Assembly: GCF_021246445.1 (NCBI RefSeq)
Contig: NZ_JAJQXW010000002.1
Location: forward strand, 62,001 to 126,000
DNA from: Rhabdothermincola salaria
GTDB taxonomy: Bacteria; Actinomycetota; Acidimicrobiia; Acidimicrobiales; Acidimicrobilacustridaceae
DNA length: 64,000 bases
Direction: 5' to 3'
In this document: in pieces, positions 17,006 through 24,225 of the stretch
Position numbering within the stretch: the first letter of the stretch is position 1
How the letters are laid out: each line of letters starts with the position of its first letter
Notes under the pieces: generated by a model
Database searches by the model: none
Told to the model about the DNA's origin: nothing
Seen by the model: the letters and a program-made list of their open reading frames with translations, nothing else
Made by a program: the position numbers and the translations under genes

Positions 17006-17473
17006 TCAGGGGTGGGGGTGGGCCTCGATCAGGTGGGTGAGCCGGGCCAGCGAACCGGCCAGCGACACCCTCTCCACCGCGTCGACCCCCAGGGCGGACT
17101 CCCAGCCGTGGAGGTCGGCGTTGACCGAGGTCGCCAGGGCCAACCCCGCATCGGTGGCCTCGACCACGATGCGGCGTCGATCGGAGGGATCGGGCAGCCG
17201 CCGGATCCAACCGGCCCGCTCGAGGCGATCGAGGGTCAACGACATCCCACCGGTCGTGCGGCCGAGCACGTCGCAGATGGCGGTGGGAGCGCTGCGCTGC
17301 TCGGGTGAACGGCGGATGACGCCCAGCACCAGGTAGTCGGCCGCGCTGATGCCGTGCGCGGTGGTGATGCGGTCGAGCACCTGGCCGACGAGGATCTCGA
17401 GTCGGACCACGTGGCCCAGCAGGTCGTCGTCGCCTTCGGGCAGGTCGAGCGCAGGGTCCGGGGACGCGATCAC
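17006..17473 (-). CDS. MarR-family transcriptional regulator
   Basis: A 155-residue winged-helix protein of the MarR family: an N-terminal dimerisation helix, then a DNA-binding segment (LGRTTGGMSLTLDRLERAGWIRRLPDPSDRRR-type wing, about residues 60-100), and a C-terminal helix. It lies 32 nt downstream of the amidohydrolase at 17506 and probably in the same transcript. A palindrome upstream of that operon (18807-18824) is a candidate autoregulatory operator. The GTG start at 17473 lacks a strong ribosome site, so the exact start is uncertain. Confidence 0.8.
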   Translation of the reverse strand: MIASPDPALDLPEGDDDLLGHVVRLEILVGQVLDRITTAHGISAADYLVLGVIRRSPEQRSAPTAICDVLGRTTGGMSLTLDRLERAGWIRRLPDPSDRRRIVVEATDAGLALATSVNADLHGWESALGVDAVERVSLAGSLARLTHLIEAHPHP

Positions 17474-17505
17474 GTCAGGGCTGCGCTCGACGCCTACGGC
17501 CCCCA

Positions 17506-18738
17506 CTACTCGGTGATGCCGAACCGCTCGAGCCCGTAGGCGGCGATGGCGTTGCCCCGCAGCACGGCGTAGCAGGCCTGTTCGTCCATGCCGGCCGCGG
17601 CGAAGAGGTCGCGCGCCACCTTGCGGGAGTGGGGGAAGGTGCCGTCGGAGTGGGGGTAGTCGGTCTCGAAGAGGATCTGCTCGACGCCCACGTCCGCGCG
17701 GCACTTGAGGCCGTGCAGGTCGTCGAAGACACAACCGAACACCCGACCCCGCACCTGCTCGCTCGGGGCGATGGGCAGGTCGACCCCGCCCACGCCGTCG
17801 CGCCAGACGCTGTCCATGCGCTCGAGCTGGAACGGCATCCAGCCCACCTGGCTCTCGGCGAAGGCGATCTTGAGCGAGTCGAAACGACCGAGGGTGCCCG
17901 AGAACACCCAGTCGGCGAGCGAGCCCTGGGCGTTCTGGGCGTACAGCGACATGGAGGTGGCCAGCGGGGCGTCGGGCGAGGTGGTGGGCATCGACGAGGA
18001 CGAGCCGATGTGCATCGACACGGTGGTCTCGGTCTCCTCGCAGGCCGTCCAGAGCACGTCCCACTCGCCGCTGTAGAGCGAGGGGAACCCGAGCTTGGAG
18101 GGGTTCTCGCTGAAGGCGATGGCGTGGCTGCCCTTGGCCGCGCAGCGGCGCACCTCGTCGGCCGCCAGCTGCGGGTCCCAGAGGGGGACCAGCGTGAGCG
18201 GGATCAACCGGCCCTGGCCGGCACCGCCGCACCACTCGTCGATCATCCAGTCGTTGTAGATGCGCAGGGACGTGACGGCGAGGTCCTTGTCGGGCCGTTC
18301 GGCGAAGCCCTGGCCGGCGAAGCGCGGAAAGATGTTGGGGTAGTTGATGGCCGCCGAGACGTGGTTGGTGTCCATGTCGGCCAGACGGGCGGCCTGGTCG
18401 TAGGTGCCGGGGCGGAAGTCCTCGTAGACCGCGGGCACGTTGCGCTGCTGGGACCGCGGGGTGCCCGCCGGGGCGTGCAGGAAGCCGGTGGGCACGGCCA
18501 GGTCGTCGAACAGCCAGACGTCGCACCACTGGCCGTCGTCGGCGTTGCGTTCGAAGCCGTAGTGCCCGCCGGTGAAGGTGAGCTTGACCTTCTCGCGCAC
18601 CGTGCGCGGGCCGCGCTCGCGCATCGACGCCGGGAGCTCTCGCTGCCAGAGGTCCTTGGGCTCGAGGACGTGGTCGTCGACGGAGATGATGTCGGGCAGC
18701 TCGTGCTCGGCGGGGGTCACGTCGGGGAGCAGGCTCAC
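17506..18738 (-). CDS. Amidohydrolase family protein (PF04909), paralogue 4
   Basis: A 410-residue amidohydrolase-2 protein with SVDDHVLEP near residue 21, MHIGSSSS near 225 and ETDYPHSDGTFP near 345. It is the most divergent of the four copies (for example YAQNAQGSLADWVFSG replaces the AADLVWG-type segment). GGAGG precedes the GTG start. It leads an operon with a MarR regulator, which suggests induction by a substrate or product. Confidence 0.9.
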   Translation of the reverse strand: MSLLPDVTPAEHELPDIISVDDHVLEPKDLWQRELPASMRERGPRTVREKVKLTFTGGHYGFERNADDGQWCDVWLFDDLAVPTGFLHAPAGTPRSQQRNVPAVYEDFRPGTYDQAARLADMDTNHVSAAINYPNIFPRFAGQGFAERPDKDLAVTSLRIYNDWMIDEWCGGAGQGRLIPLTLVPLWDPQLAADEVRRCAAKGSHAIAFSENPSKLGFPSLYSGEWDVLWTACEETETTVSMHIGSSSSMPTTSPDAPLATSMSLYAQNAQGSLADWVFSGTLGRFDSLKIAFAESQVGWMPFQLERMDSVWRDGVGGVDLPIAPSEQVRGRVFGCVFDDLHGLKCRADVGVEQILFETDYPHSDGTFPHSRKVARDLFAAAGMDEQACYAVLRGNAIAAYGLERFGITE

Positions 18739-18806
18739 AGGGTCCTCCAGGGTCGTCGGGCCCGGGTCCGCCCGACGGCGTCGGGGAGACCAGGTCCCCC
18801 CCATAC

Positions 18807-18824
18807 TATCTTTGCCCAAAGCTA
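18807..18824 (-). promoter_or_regulatory. Palindromic operator candidate upstream of amidohydrolase-marR
   Basis: TATCTTTGCCCAAAGCTA is an 18-bp palindrome with one mismatched pair and a perfect core CTTTG-CC-CAAAG. It lies 69 nt before the amidohydrolase GTG. On the minus strand the sequence continues into TAGTAT (18808-18803), a possible -10, so a bound dimer would block RNA polymerase. Size and placement fit a MarR-family operator. Confidence 0.5.
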
Positions 18825-18829
18825 CTAGG

Positions 18830-20566
18830 TCAAGCGCTAGTTCGGGCCCACACCCGCGGCGCGGTCGGACGGGCCGGCGAACCGGCTGTCGGACCGGCTC
18901 TCGGAGGGTCCGGCCGGCGGGTCGGCGGGCGGCGACCGGCCTTGCCCCGGTACATCTCCTCGTCGGCCCGACGCAGCAACGAGGCGGTGTCGTCGACGGG
19001 GTCGGCCACGGCCAGACCCACCGTCGCCCCCGTCGTGATCGCCGGCAGGCCGGCCAGCTCGATGGGGCGTTCCAGGGCGGTGCCGATCCGCTCGGCGATG
19101 CTCTGCAGGATCGTCGCCGACGCCGGCTCGCAGACCACGACGAACTCGTCCCCGCCGACCCGACCCACGAGGTCGGTCGGCCGGACGGCGTCGGCCAGCC
19201 GGCGCGCCACCACCGACAGGACGCGATCGCCGATGTCGTGACCGTAGGTGTCGTTCACGTCCTTGAAGCCGTCGAGGTCGAGGAACAGCACACCGACCTC
19301 GTGGAGGTGGCGGCGGGCCAGCGACTCGCCGACCCGGGTGTGCACGGCGGTGCGGTTGGGGAGGCCGGTGAGCCCGTCGTGGTGGGCCAGGTGGGCCAGC
19401 TCCTCGGTGAGGGACTTGCGCGAGGTGATGTCCTCCACGTGGGCGAGGAGGTGTTGGGGGGCGCCCTCGGCGTCGCGCAGCACCGACACGTTGAGCAGGC
19501 ACCAGACCACGGTGGCGTCGGGCCGCAGGTAGCGCTTCTCCATGCGGTAGCCGGGGATCCGTCCGCTCAGGAGCCGATCCAGGTAGTCGAGGTCGGCTCC
19601 GAGGTCGTCGGGGTGGGTGATGTCCTGGAAGCTCAGGTGGCTCAGATCCGCGGGCTCGCGGCCGAGGATGTCGGCCAGCGCCCGGTTCGCCTCCAGGAAG
19701 CGCCCGTCGAGGTCCACCAGGGCGATCCCGGTCGGCGCCTTGGCGAACGCCTGTCGGAAGCGCTCCTGCGCCGTGCTCAACGTCACCTCCAGCGAGCGTC
19801 GCTCGGTGATGTCGCGCATGTGCAGGATCACCCCTTCGACCGAGGGGTCCTGCAGGCGGTTGTTGGCCACCACCTCCATCAGGACCGGGCGCCCGAAGCG
19901 GTCCTCGATGCGCAGCTCGCGTGGCACGGTCGGACCCAATTCGGACAGGGTCTCGTCGAACGACCGAAGAGCCAGCTCACGGTCCTGCTCGGCGACGAGG
20001 TCGAACCCCGATCGGCCCTCGAGCTCGCTCGGCGTCCATCCGAGCTGGGTCTCGGCGGAGGCGCTGACGTAGGTGATGACGGCGCGGTCGTCGATGACCA
20101 CCACCACGTCCGAGGCGTGCTCCACCAGCGCCCGGTGGCGCCGTTCGCTGGCCAGCAGGGCGGCCCGGGCCACGTGCTCCGCGGTGACGTCGACACCGGT
20201 CGCCACGACCCGGCGAACGACGCCGGTGTCATCGCGGACCCCCGTCCGGGTGAACGAGATGGATCGCTCACCTCCGTCCCGGGTGCGCCACCGGCGGATC
20301 TGACGTCGAGGCTCCGCCGAGTCGAGGAAGCTGAGGTGCTCGTCGAGGACCTCGTCGAGCTCGTCGCACGCCATGAAGTCGAGCGCGCTGCGCCCGACGA
20401 GCTCGTCGACGGACCACCCCAGGATCCGCTCGCACGCGGGGTTCGCCCACAGGATCGACCCCCCGGCATCCGTCACCACGATCAACGACTCGGCTGTCTC
20501 GATCGCCGTCATCAGCACGTCGACGTCGAGACCGGACACTCCGGTAGGCAGCCTCTCCTCGGTCAC
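18830..20566 (-). CDS. Diguanylate cyclase with three PAS domains
   Basis: A 578-residue cytosolic signalling protein. Three PAS domains lie at about residues 15-135, 140-260 and 265-385, each ending in a typical PAC sequence such as HMRDITERR. The GGDEF domain follows (DGLTGLPNR near 400; RVGGDEFVVV near 470). The active-site GGDEF is intact and RPTD five residues upstream is an inhibitory I-site for c-di-GMP feedback. No EAL domain or membrane segment is present; the tail is Pro/Arg-rich. It should make c-di-GMP in response to a ligand, redox or light cue. The GTG start has no obvious ribosome site. Confidence 0.9.
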   Translation of the reverse strand: MTEERLPTGVSGLDVDVLMTAIETAESLIVVTDAGGSILWANPACERILGWSVDELVGRSALDFMACDELDEVLDEHLSFLDSAEPRRQIRRWRTRDGGERSISFTRTGVRDDTGVVRRVVATGVDVTAEHVARAALLASERRHRALVEHASDVVVVIDDRAVITYVSASAETQLGWTPSELEGRSGFDLVAEQDRELALRSFDETLSELGPTVPRELRIEDRFGRPVLMEVVANNRLQDPSVEGVILHMRDITERRSLEVTLSTAQERFRQAFAKAPTGIALVDLDGRFLEANRALADILGREPADLSHLSFQDITHPDDLGADLDYLDRLLSGRIPGYRMEKRYLRPDATVVWCLLNVSVLRDAEGAPQHLLAHVEDITSRKSLTEELAHLAHHDGLTGLPNRTAVHTRVGESLARRHLHEVGVLFLDLDGFKDVNDTYGHDIGDRVLSVVARRLADAVRPTDLVGRVGGDEFVVVCEPASATILQSIAERIGTALERPIELAGLPAITTGATVGLAVADPVDDTASLLRRADEEMYRGKAGRRPPTRRPDPPRAGPTAGSPARPTAPRVWARTSA

Positions 20567-20665
20567 CGAAGAGTCATCGTCGCGTCGACGGCGGAGGTTG
20601 AGCGCGAGGTGGAGAATTTGCCCAGTCGACGGGGGACGACGAGAAATCCGAGCGAGCCGGCCACG

Positions 20666-20679
20666 GATTTGGTCAAATC
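20666..20679. promoter_or_regulatory. 14-bp perfect palindrome upstream of the CFA synthase gene
   Basis: GATTTGGTCAAATC (6-bp arms, GT centre) lies 32 nt before the CFA synthase start in a locally A/T-richer stretch. It could be an operator; no binding protein is identifiable here. Confidence 0.4.
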
Positions 20680-20710
20680 TCTCCCAACGGCTGACAAGGA
20701 GGTGACGCCC

Positions 20711-22009
20711 ATGAGGGTGGCGAACCAGATCTCAGCGTTGTTCGGCGGCGCCGTGCCCGTGCGGATCGAGGCGTACGACGGCAGCGCGGCCGGGCCCGCC
20801 GACGCCGCCAGCACCCTGGTGGTGCGCCGCCCTCGCGCCCTGGCCCGACTCATCCAACGACCCGGGGAGCTCGGCATCGTGCGGGCCTACGTGAGCGGCG
20901 ACGTCGACTTCGAGGGCGACATCTTCGCCCTGCTCGAGACCGCAGTCGACGCCGGACTGCGTCCCGACCCCAAGGCCGTGCCCGGCTTGCTGGCGGCGGC
21001 GGGGGCCGACCTGTGGCGCATCCCGCCACCACCCCCCGAGGAGGTCCGCCTGCGCGGCGGGCTGCACACCCGGGGGCGTGACCGGGCCGCCATCTCCCAC
21101 CACTACGACGTGTCCAACGAGTTCTACCGGATGGTCCTCGGACCGTCGATGGTCTACTCCTGCGGGGTCTGGGAGTCGCCCGAGGCCGGGCTGGAGGCCG
21201 CCCAGGCGGCCAAGCTCGAGCTGGTGTGCCAGAAGCTGGCCCTCGAGCCGGGCATGCGCCTGCTCGACCTGGGCTGCGGCTGGGGCTCGATGGTCATCCA
21301 CGCCGCCCAGAACCACGGGGTCTCCGCGGTGGGCGTCACCCTGTCCACCGAGCAGGCCGAGCTGGCCCGCGAGCGGGTCAAGGAGGCCGGCGTCGACGAC
21401 CTCGTCGACATCCGCCTCCAGGACTACCGCGACGTCAGCGACGGCCCCTTCGACGCGGTCAGCTCGATCGGCATGTTCGAGCACGTGGGCCGGCGGCGCA
21501 TCGAGGAGTACAACACGACCCTGTTCCGGCTCCTGCGGCCGGAGGGCCGGCTGTTGAACCACGCCATCGCCCGTCCCGGGTGCCCCCAGGGCGAGTCGCC
21601 CCTCGGACGGGCCAAGGCCCTCCGCCGACGCCTGGCCACGGCCGTCGGGTCGGACCTCACCTCCCGCATCGACAGCCCTCTGATGAACCGCTACGTGTTC
21701 CCCGACGGCGAGCTCCACGAGGTCGGCGTCGTCGTGTCGCTCCTGCAGGACAACGGCTTCGAGGTGCGCCACCTCGAGTCCATCCGCGAGCACTACGACC
21801 TCACGCTGCGGGCCTGGGTGGCCAACCTCGAGGCCAACTGGGACGACGCCGTCGACGAGGTGGGCGAGGGACGGGCCCGGGTGTGGCGCCTCTACATGGC
21901 GGCGTGCGCGCTCAACTTCGCCCTCGGCGGCGTCCAGGTCCACCAGGTCCTGGCCGTCAAGCCCGGCAGCCGCGGCGCCAGCGGCATGCCCTGGCGCCCC
22001 GGCTTCTGA
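20711..22009 (+). CDS. Cyclopropane-fatty-acyl-phospholipid synthase family methyltransferase
   Basis: A 432-residue SAM-dependent lipid methyltransferase of the CFA/mycolic acid cyclopropane synthase family. The SAM-binding motif LLDLGCGWGSM is near residue 188, preceded by HHYDVSNEFY near 132 and followed by SSIGMFEHVG near 255, all family hallmarks. The N-terminal 110 residues match the bacterial Cfa N-domain. It would add a methylene or methyl group to unsaturated acyl chains of membrane lipids. The start is secure: AAGGAGGTG, an almost full anti-16S match, lies 6 nt before the ATG. Confidence 0.9.
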   Translation: MRVANQISALFGGAVPVRIEAYDGSAAGPADAASTLVVRRPRALARLIQRPGELGIVRAYVSGDVDFEGDIFALLETAVDAGLRPDPKAVPGLLAAAGADLWRIPPPPPEEVRLRGGLHTRGRDRAAISHHYDVSNEFYRMVLGPSMVYSCGVWESPEAGLEAAQAAKLELVCQKLALEPGMRLLDLGCGWGSMVIHAAQNHGVSAVGVTLSTEQAELARERVKEAGVDDLVDIRLQDYRDVSDGPFDAVSSIGMFEHVGRRRIEEYNTTLFRLLRPEGRLLNHAIARPGCPQGESPLGRAKALRRRLATAVGSDLTSRIDSPLMNRYVFPDGELHEVGVVVSLLQDNGFEVRHLESIREHYDLTLRAWVANLEANWDDAVDEVGEGRARVWRLYMAACALNFALGGVQVHQVLAVKPGSRGASGMPWRPGF

Positions 22010-22040
22010 GGACGGCGGTCCTCACTGGTAGAAACGGCGC

Positions 22041-22769
22041 ATGGACCACGTCGAGACCATCCGCCGCGAGGGCACCGCTCTCGTCGAGGCCGCCGAGGCC
22101 GCCGGCCTCGACACGCCGGTCGCCGCCTGCCCCGGGTGGGACGTCCGCCGCCTGCTGCAGCACACGGCCAAGGTGCACCAGCGCACCGAGGCGGTGGTGC
22201 GCACCGGCGCCGACAGCCCTCCCCCGTCGAGCGAGTTCCCCCGCTTCGACGACGACTACCGGCTGTTCGCCCAGTTCCGCGCCGCCCTCGACGCGCTGTG
22301 CCTCACCCTCGAGGCCGCCGACCCCGAGGGACGCTCGTGGAACTTCACCAGCGGGTCCGGGACCAACGCGTTCTGGCCGCGCCGCATGGCCCACGAGACC
22401 ACGGTGCACCGCATCGACGCCCAGCGCACCGCCGGCCAGGACGCCGACCCGGTCCCCTCCGATCAGGCCGCCGACGGCATCGACGAGCTGGTCACGGTCA
22501 TGCTCCCCATGATGGTCGGCCTCAAGAAGCCCGATTGGAACGGCTCGATCCACCTCCACTGCACCGACCAGGCGGGCGAGTGGACGCTGCGCCTCGAGGA
22601 GGGCGCGCTCGCAGTCAGCCGCGACCACGAAAAGGGCGACCTGGCCGTTCGCGGCCCGGCGGCGGGCATGTTCCTGTGGGCGTGGAACCGGGCCGACCCG
22701 GCCGACGTCGGGCTCGAGTGCTTCGGCGACACCGCGCTGCTCGAGGCCTGGACCCAGCTCGTCCCCTGA
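22041..22769 (+). CDS. Maleylpyruvate isomerase/mycothiol-transferase family protein (DinB-like)
   Basis: A 242-residue protein of the actinobacterial TIGR03083 family. The metal-site pattern is visible: His in LLQHTAKVH near residue 40 and HETTVHRID near 126-134 (E-x3-H). Family members use mycothiol as cofactor or substrate, for example mycothiol-dependent maleylpyruvate isomerase; the real substrate is unknown. The ATG has no ribosome site but TAGAAA lies six bases upstream, which suggests a leaderless transcript. It ends next to a hairpin and is convergent with the next gene. Confidence 0.8.
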   Translation: MDHVETIRREGTALVEAAEAAGLDTPVAACPGWDVRRLLQHTAKVHQRTEAVVRTGADSPPPSSEFPRFDDDYRLFAQFRAALDALCLTLEAADPEGRSWNFTSGSGTNAFWPRRMAHETTVHRIDAQRTAGQDADPVPSDQAADGIDELVTVMLPMMVGLKKPDWNGSIHLHCTDQAGEWTLRLEEGALAVSRDHEKGDLAVRGPAAGMFLWAWNRADPADVGLECFGDTALLEAWTQLVP

Positions 22770-22785
22770 CGGCCGGTGGACGCCT

Positions 22786-22806
22786 CGACGGCGGCGACCG
22801 CCGTCG
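22786..22806. terminator. Perfect 9-bp hairpin between convergent genes
   Basis: CGACGGCGG-CGA-CCGCCGTCG forms a 9-bp stem with a 3-nt loop in the 63-nt gap between the DinB-like gene and the PGPGW gene. No T-run, so a hairpin-only or bidirectional terminator is inferred. Confidence 0.55.
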
Positions 22807-22832
22807 CGGGCCGGTCGGCTCGGTGGCAGGGC

Positions 22833-23243
22833 TCAGCGCAGGAACGTCCACCACATGCTGGCCCCGAGGGCCAGCACGCTGACCCCCACCCCGCTGACGA
22901 CGACGTGACGGGGCACGTTGCCGTCGGCGTCGGCCGGCAAGCGAGCCCGCACCTTCTCGAGGAGTCGGGCGGCGAAGGGCACGTCGACCGACAGGATCAA
23001 CAGGCCGGCGGCCAGGGTGAGGAGCCCGGGACCCGGCAGCACCATCAGCACCAGCCCGAGCACGCACAGGAACGACCCGGCGGTCATCCGGCCCAGACGC
23101 CGCAGCAGGCTGCGCTTGGCCTCGGCCCGGGTCTCCTCGCGGCGACCCGTCTCCATCTCGGCGGCCAACGCCGCCTCCTCGAGGGCCTCGAGCCGGGGGT
23201 GCTCGTGGTGGCCGTGCGGTCGACCCGGCTCGTCGTCGGCCAT
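22833..23243 (-). CDS. PGPGW-type membrane protein (TIGR02611-like)
   Basis: A 136-residue protein with a charged, His-rich N-terminus and three hydrophobic stretches. VLPGPGLLTLAAG near residue 75 is the signature of the actinobacterial PGPGW transmembrane family, whose function is unknown. Its ATG overlaps the htpX stop (ATGA at 23241-23245), so it is translated together with the membrane protease and may be a partner or a membrane-stress protein. Confidence 0.8.
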   Translation of the reverse strand: MADDEPGRPHGHHEHPRLEALEEAALAAEMETGRREETRAEAKRSLLRRLGRMTAGSFLCVLGLVLMVLPGPGLLTLAAGLLILSVDVPFAARLLEKVRARLPADADGNVPRHVVVSGVGVSVLALGASMWWTFLR

Positions 23244-24163
23244 CAGAGCCCGCCGACCTGCATCGAGCGGAGACGGGCCACCCGGTCCTCGACGGGTGGG
23301 TGGGTCATGAACCAACGGGCGGCCTTGGCCTCCCGGCCCCGCAGCGGGTTGACGATGTAGGCCGTGGACTGGGCCGGGTTCACGTGGACCGGGGTCTGCT
23401 GGGCCACGGCCTCGAGCTTGAGCAGGGCTCGGGCCAGGGGCTCAGGGTCGCCCATGATCTCGGCGCCGGCTCGGTCGGCCTCGTACTCACGTGAGCGGGA
23501 CAGGGCCATCTGCAACAGCCCGGCCGCCACCGGCGCCAACAGGGCCATGAGCAGCAGGGCGAAGGGGTTGGGGGAGTCGTCGTCGCCACCACCGCCGAAC
23601 ATCGACGCCCACATGGCCATGTTGGCCACGAAGCTGATGGCCATGGCGATGGCGGCGGCCACCGAGCCGATGAGGATGTCGCGGTTGCGGATGTGGCCCA
23701 TCTCGTGGGCCAGCACACCCATCAGCTCGTCGCGGTCGGTGATGTCGAGCAACCCGCGGGTGACGGCGACGACGGCGTGCTGGGGGTTGCGGCCGGTGGC
23801 GAAGGCGTTGGGCTGGGGGGAGTCGATGAAGTACACCCGGGGCATCGGGGTGCCCGCCCGCGCGACCACCTCGCGCACCGCCTCGTGCAGACGGGGGGCC
23901 TCGGCCTCGGAGATGGGTACAGCGCCGGCCGAGCGCACCGCCAAGGCGTCGCTCTTCCAGTAGGACGCGCCGCAGATGCCGAGGCCCATGGCCAGGCCGA
24001 TGGCGGCGCCGGTGGTGCCACCGAGGAGGCCACCGATCACGATCAGCAGCCCGCCGATGGCCGCCAGCAGCACCGCCGTCTTGGCGATGTTGCCGGCCCC
24101 CATCACCCGACTGTCGACCTTGCGGCCGGTTCCACCACCGGGGTTGGTGCTGGCATCGAACAT
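23243..24163 (-). CDS. htpX: HtpX-family membrane zinc metalloprotease
   Basis: A 306-residue M48 protease. HEMGH near residue 140 is the zinc-binding motif and EYEADRAG near 215 supplies the third ligand. Four hydrophobic segments place it in the cytoplasmic membrane, with the catalytic domain facing inward. Family members degrade misfolded membrane proteins. The ATG at 24163 has GAGGAG 11 nt upstream; an ATG at 24214 with AGGGG 5 nt upstream would add 17 residues and is a fair alternative. It follows the P-type ATPase and overlaps the PGPGW gene, so all three may be one transcript. Confidence 0.92.
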   Translation of the reverse strand: MFDASTNPGGGTGRKVDSRVMGAGNIAKTAVLLAAIGGLLIVIGGLLGGTTGAAIGLAMGLGICGASYWKSDALAVRSAGAVPISEAEAPRLHEAVREVVARAGTPMPRVYFIDSPQPNAFATGRNPQHAVVAVTRGLLDITDRDELMGVLAHEMGHIRNRDILIGSVAAAIAMAISFVANMAMWASMFGGGGDDDSPNPFALLLMALLAPVAAGLLQMALSRSREYEADRAGAEIMGDPEPLARALLKLEAVAQQTPVHVNPAQSTAYIVNPLRGREAKAARWFMTHPPVEDRVARLRSMQVGGL

Positions 24164-24225
24164 CGTGGGAACGGCTCCTCTCGAGCGGTCGTACCGGAAC
24201 TCTGCTTCTTCCATTCTGGCCCCTG

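Noticed and set aside
16994-17007. Hairpin GACCC-GGAG-GGGTC between the SDR and MarR genes
   Set aside because: Only a 5-bp stem and it overlaps the marR stop codon; too weak to call.
18572-22009. Very long plus-strand frame (over 1100 codons) ending in the CFA synthase
   Set aside because: Only the part from 20711 is protein-like; the rest is antisense to the PAS-GGDEF gene. High G+C keeps shadow frames open.
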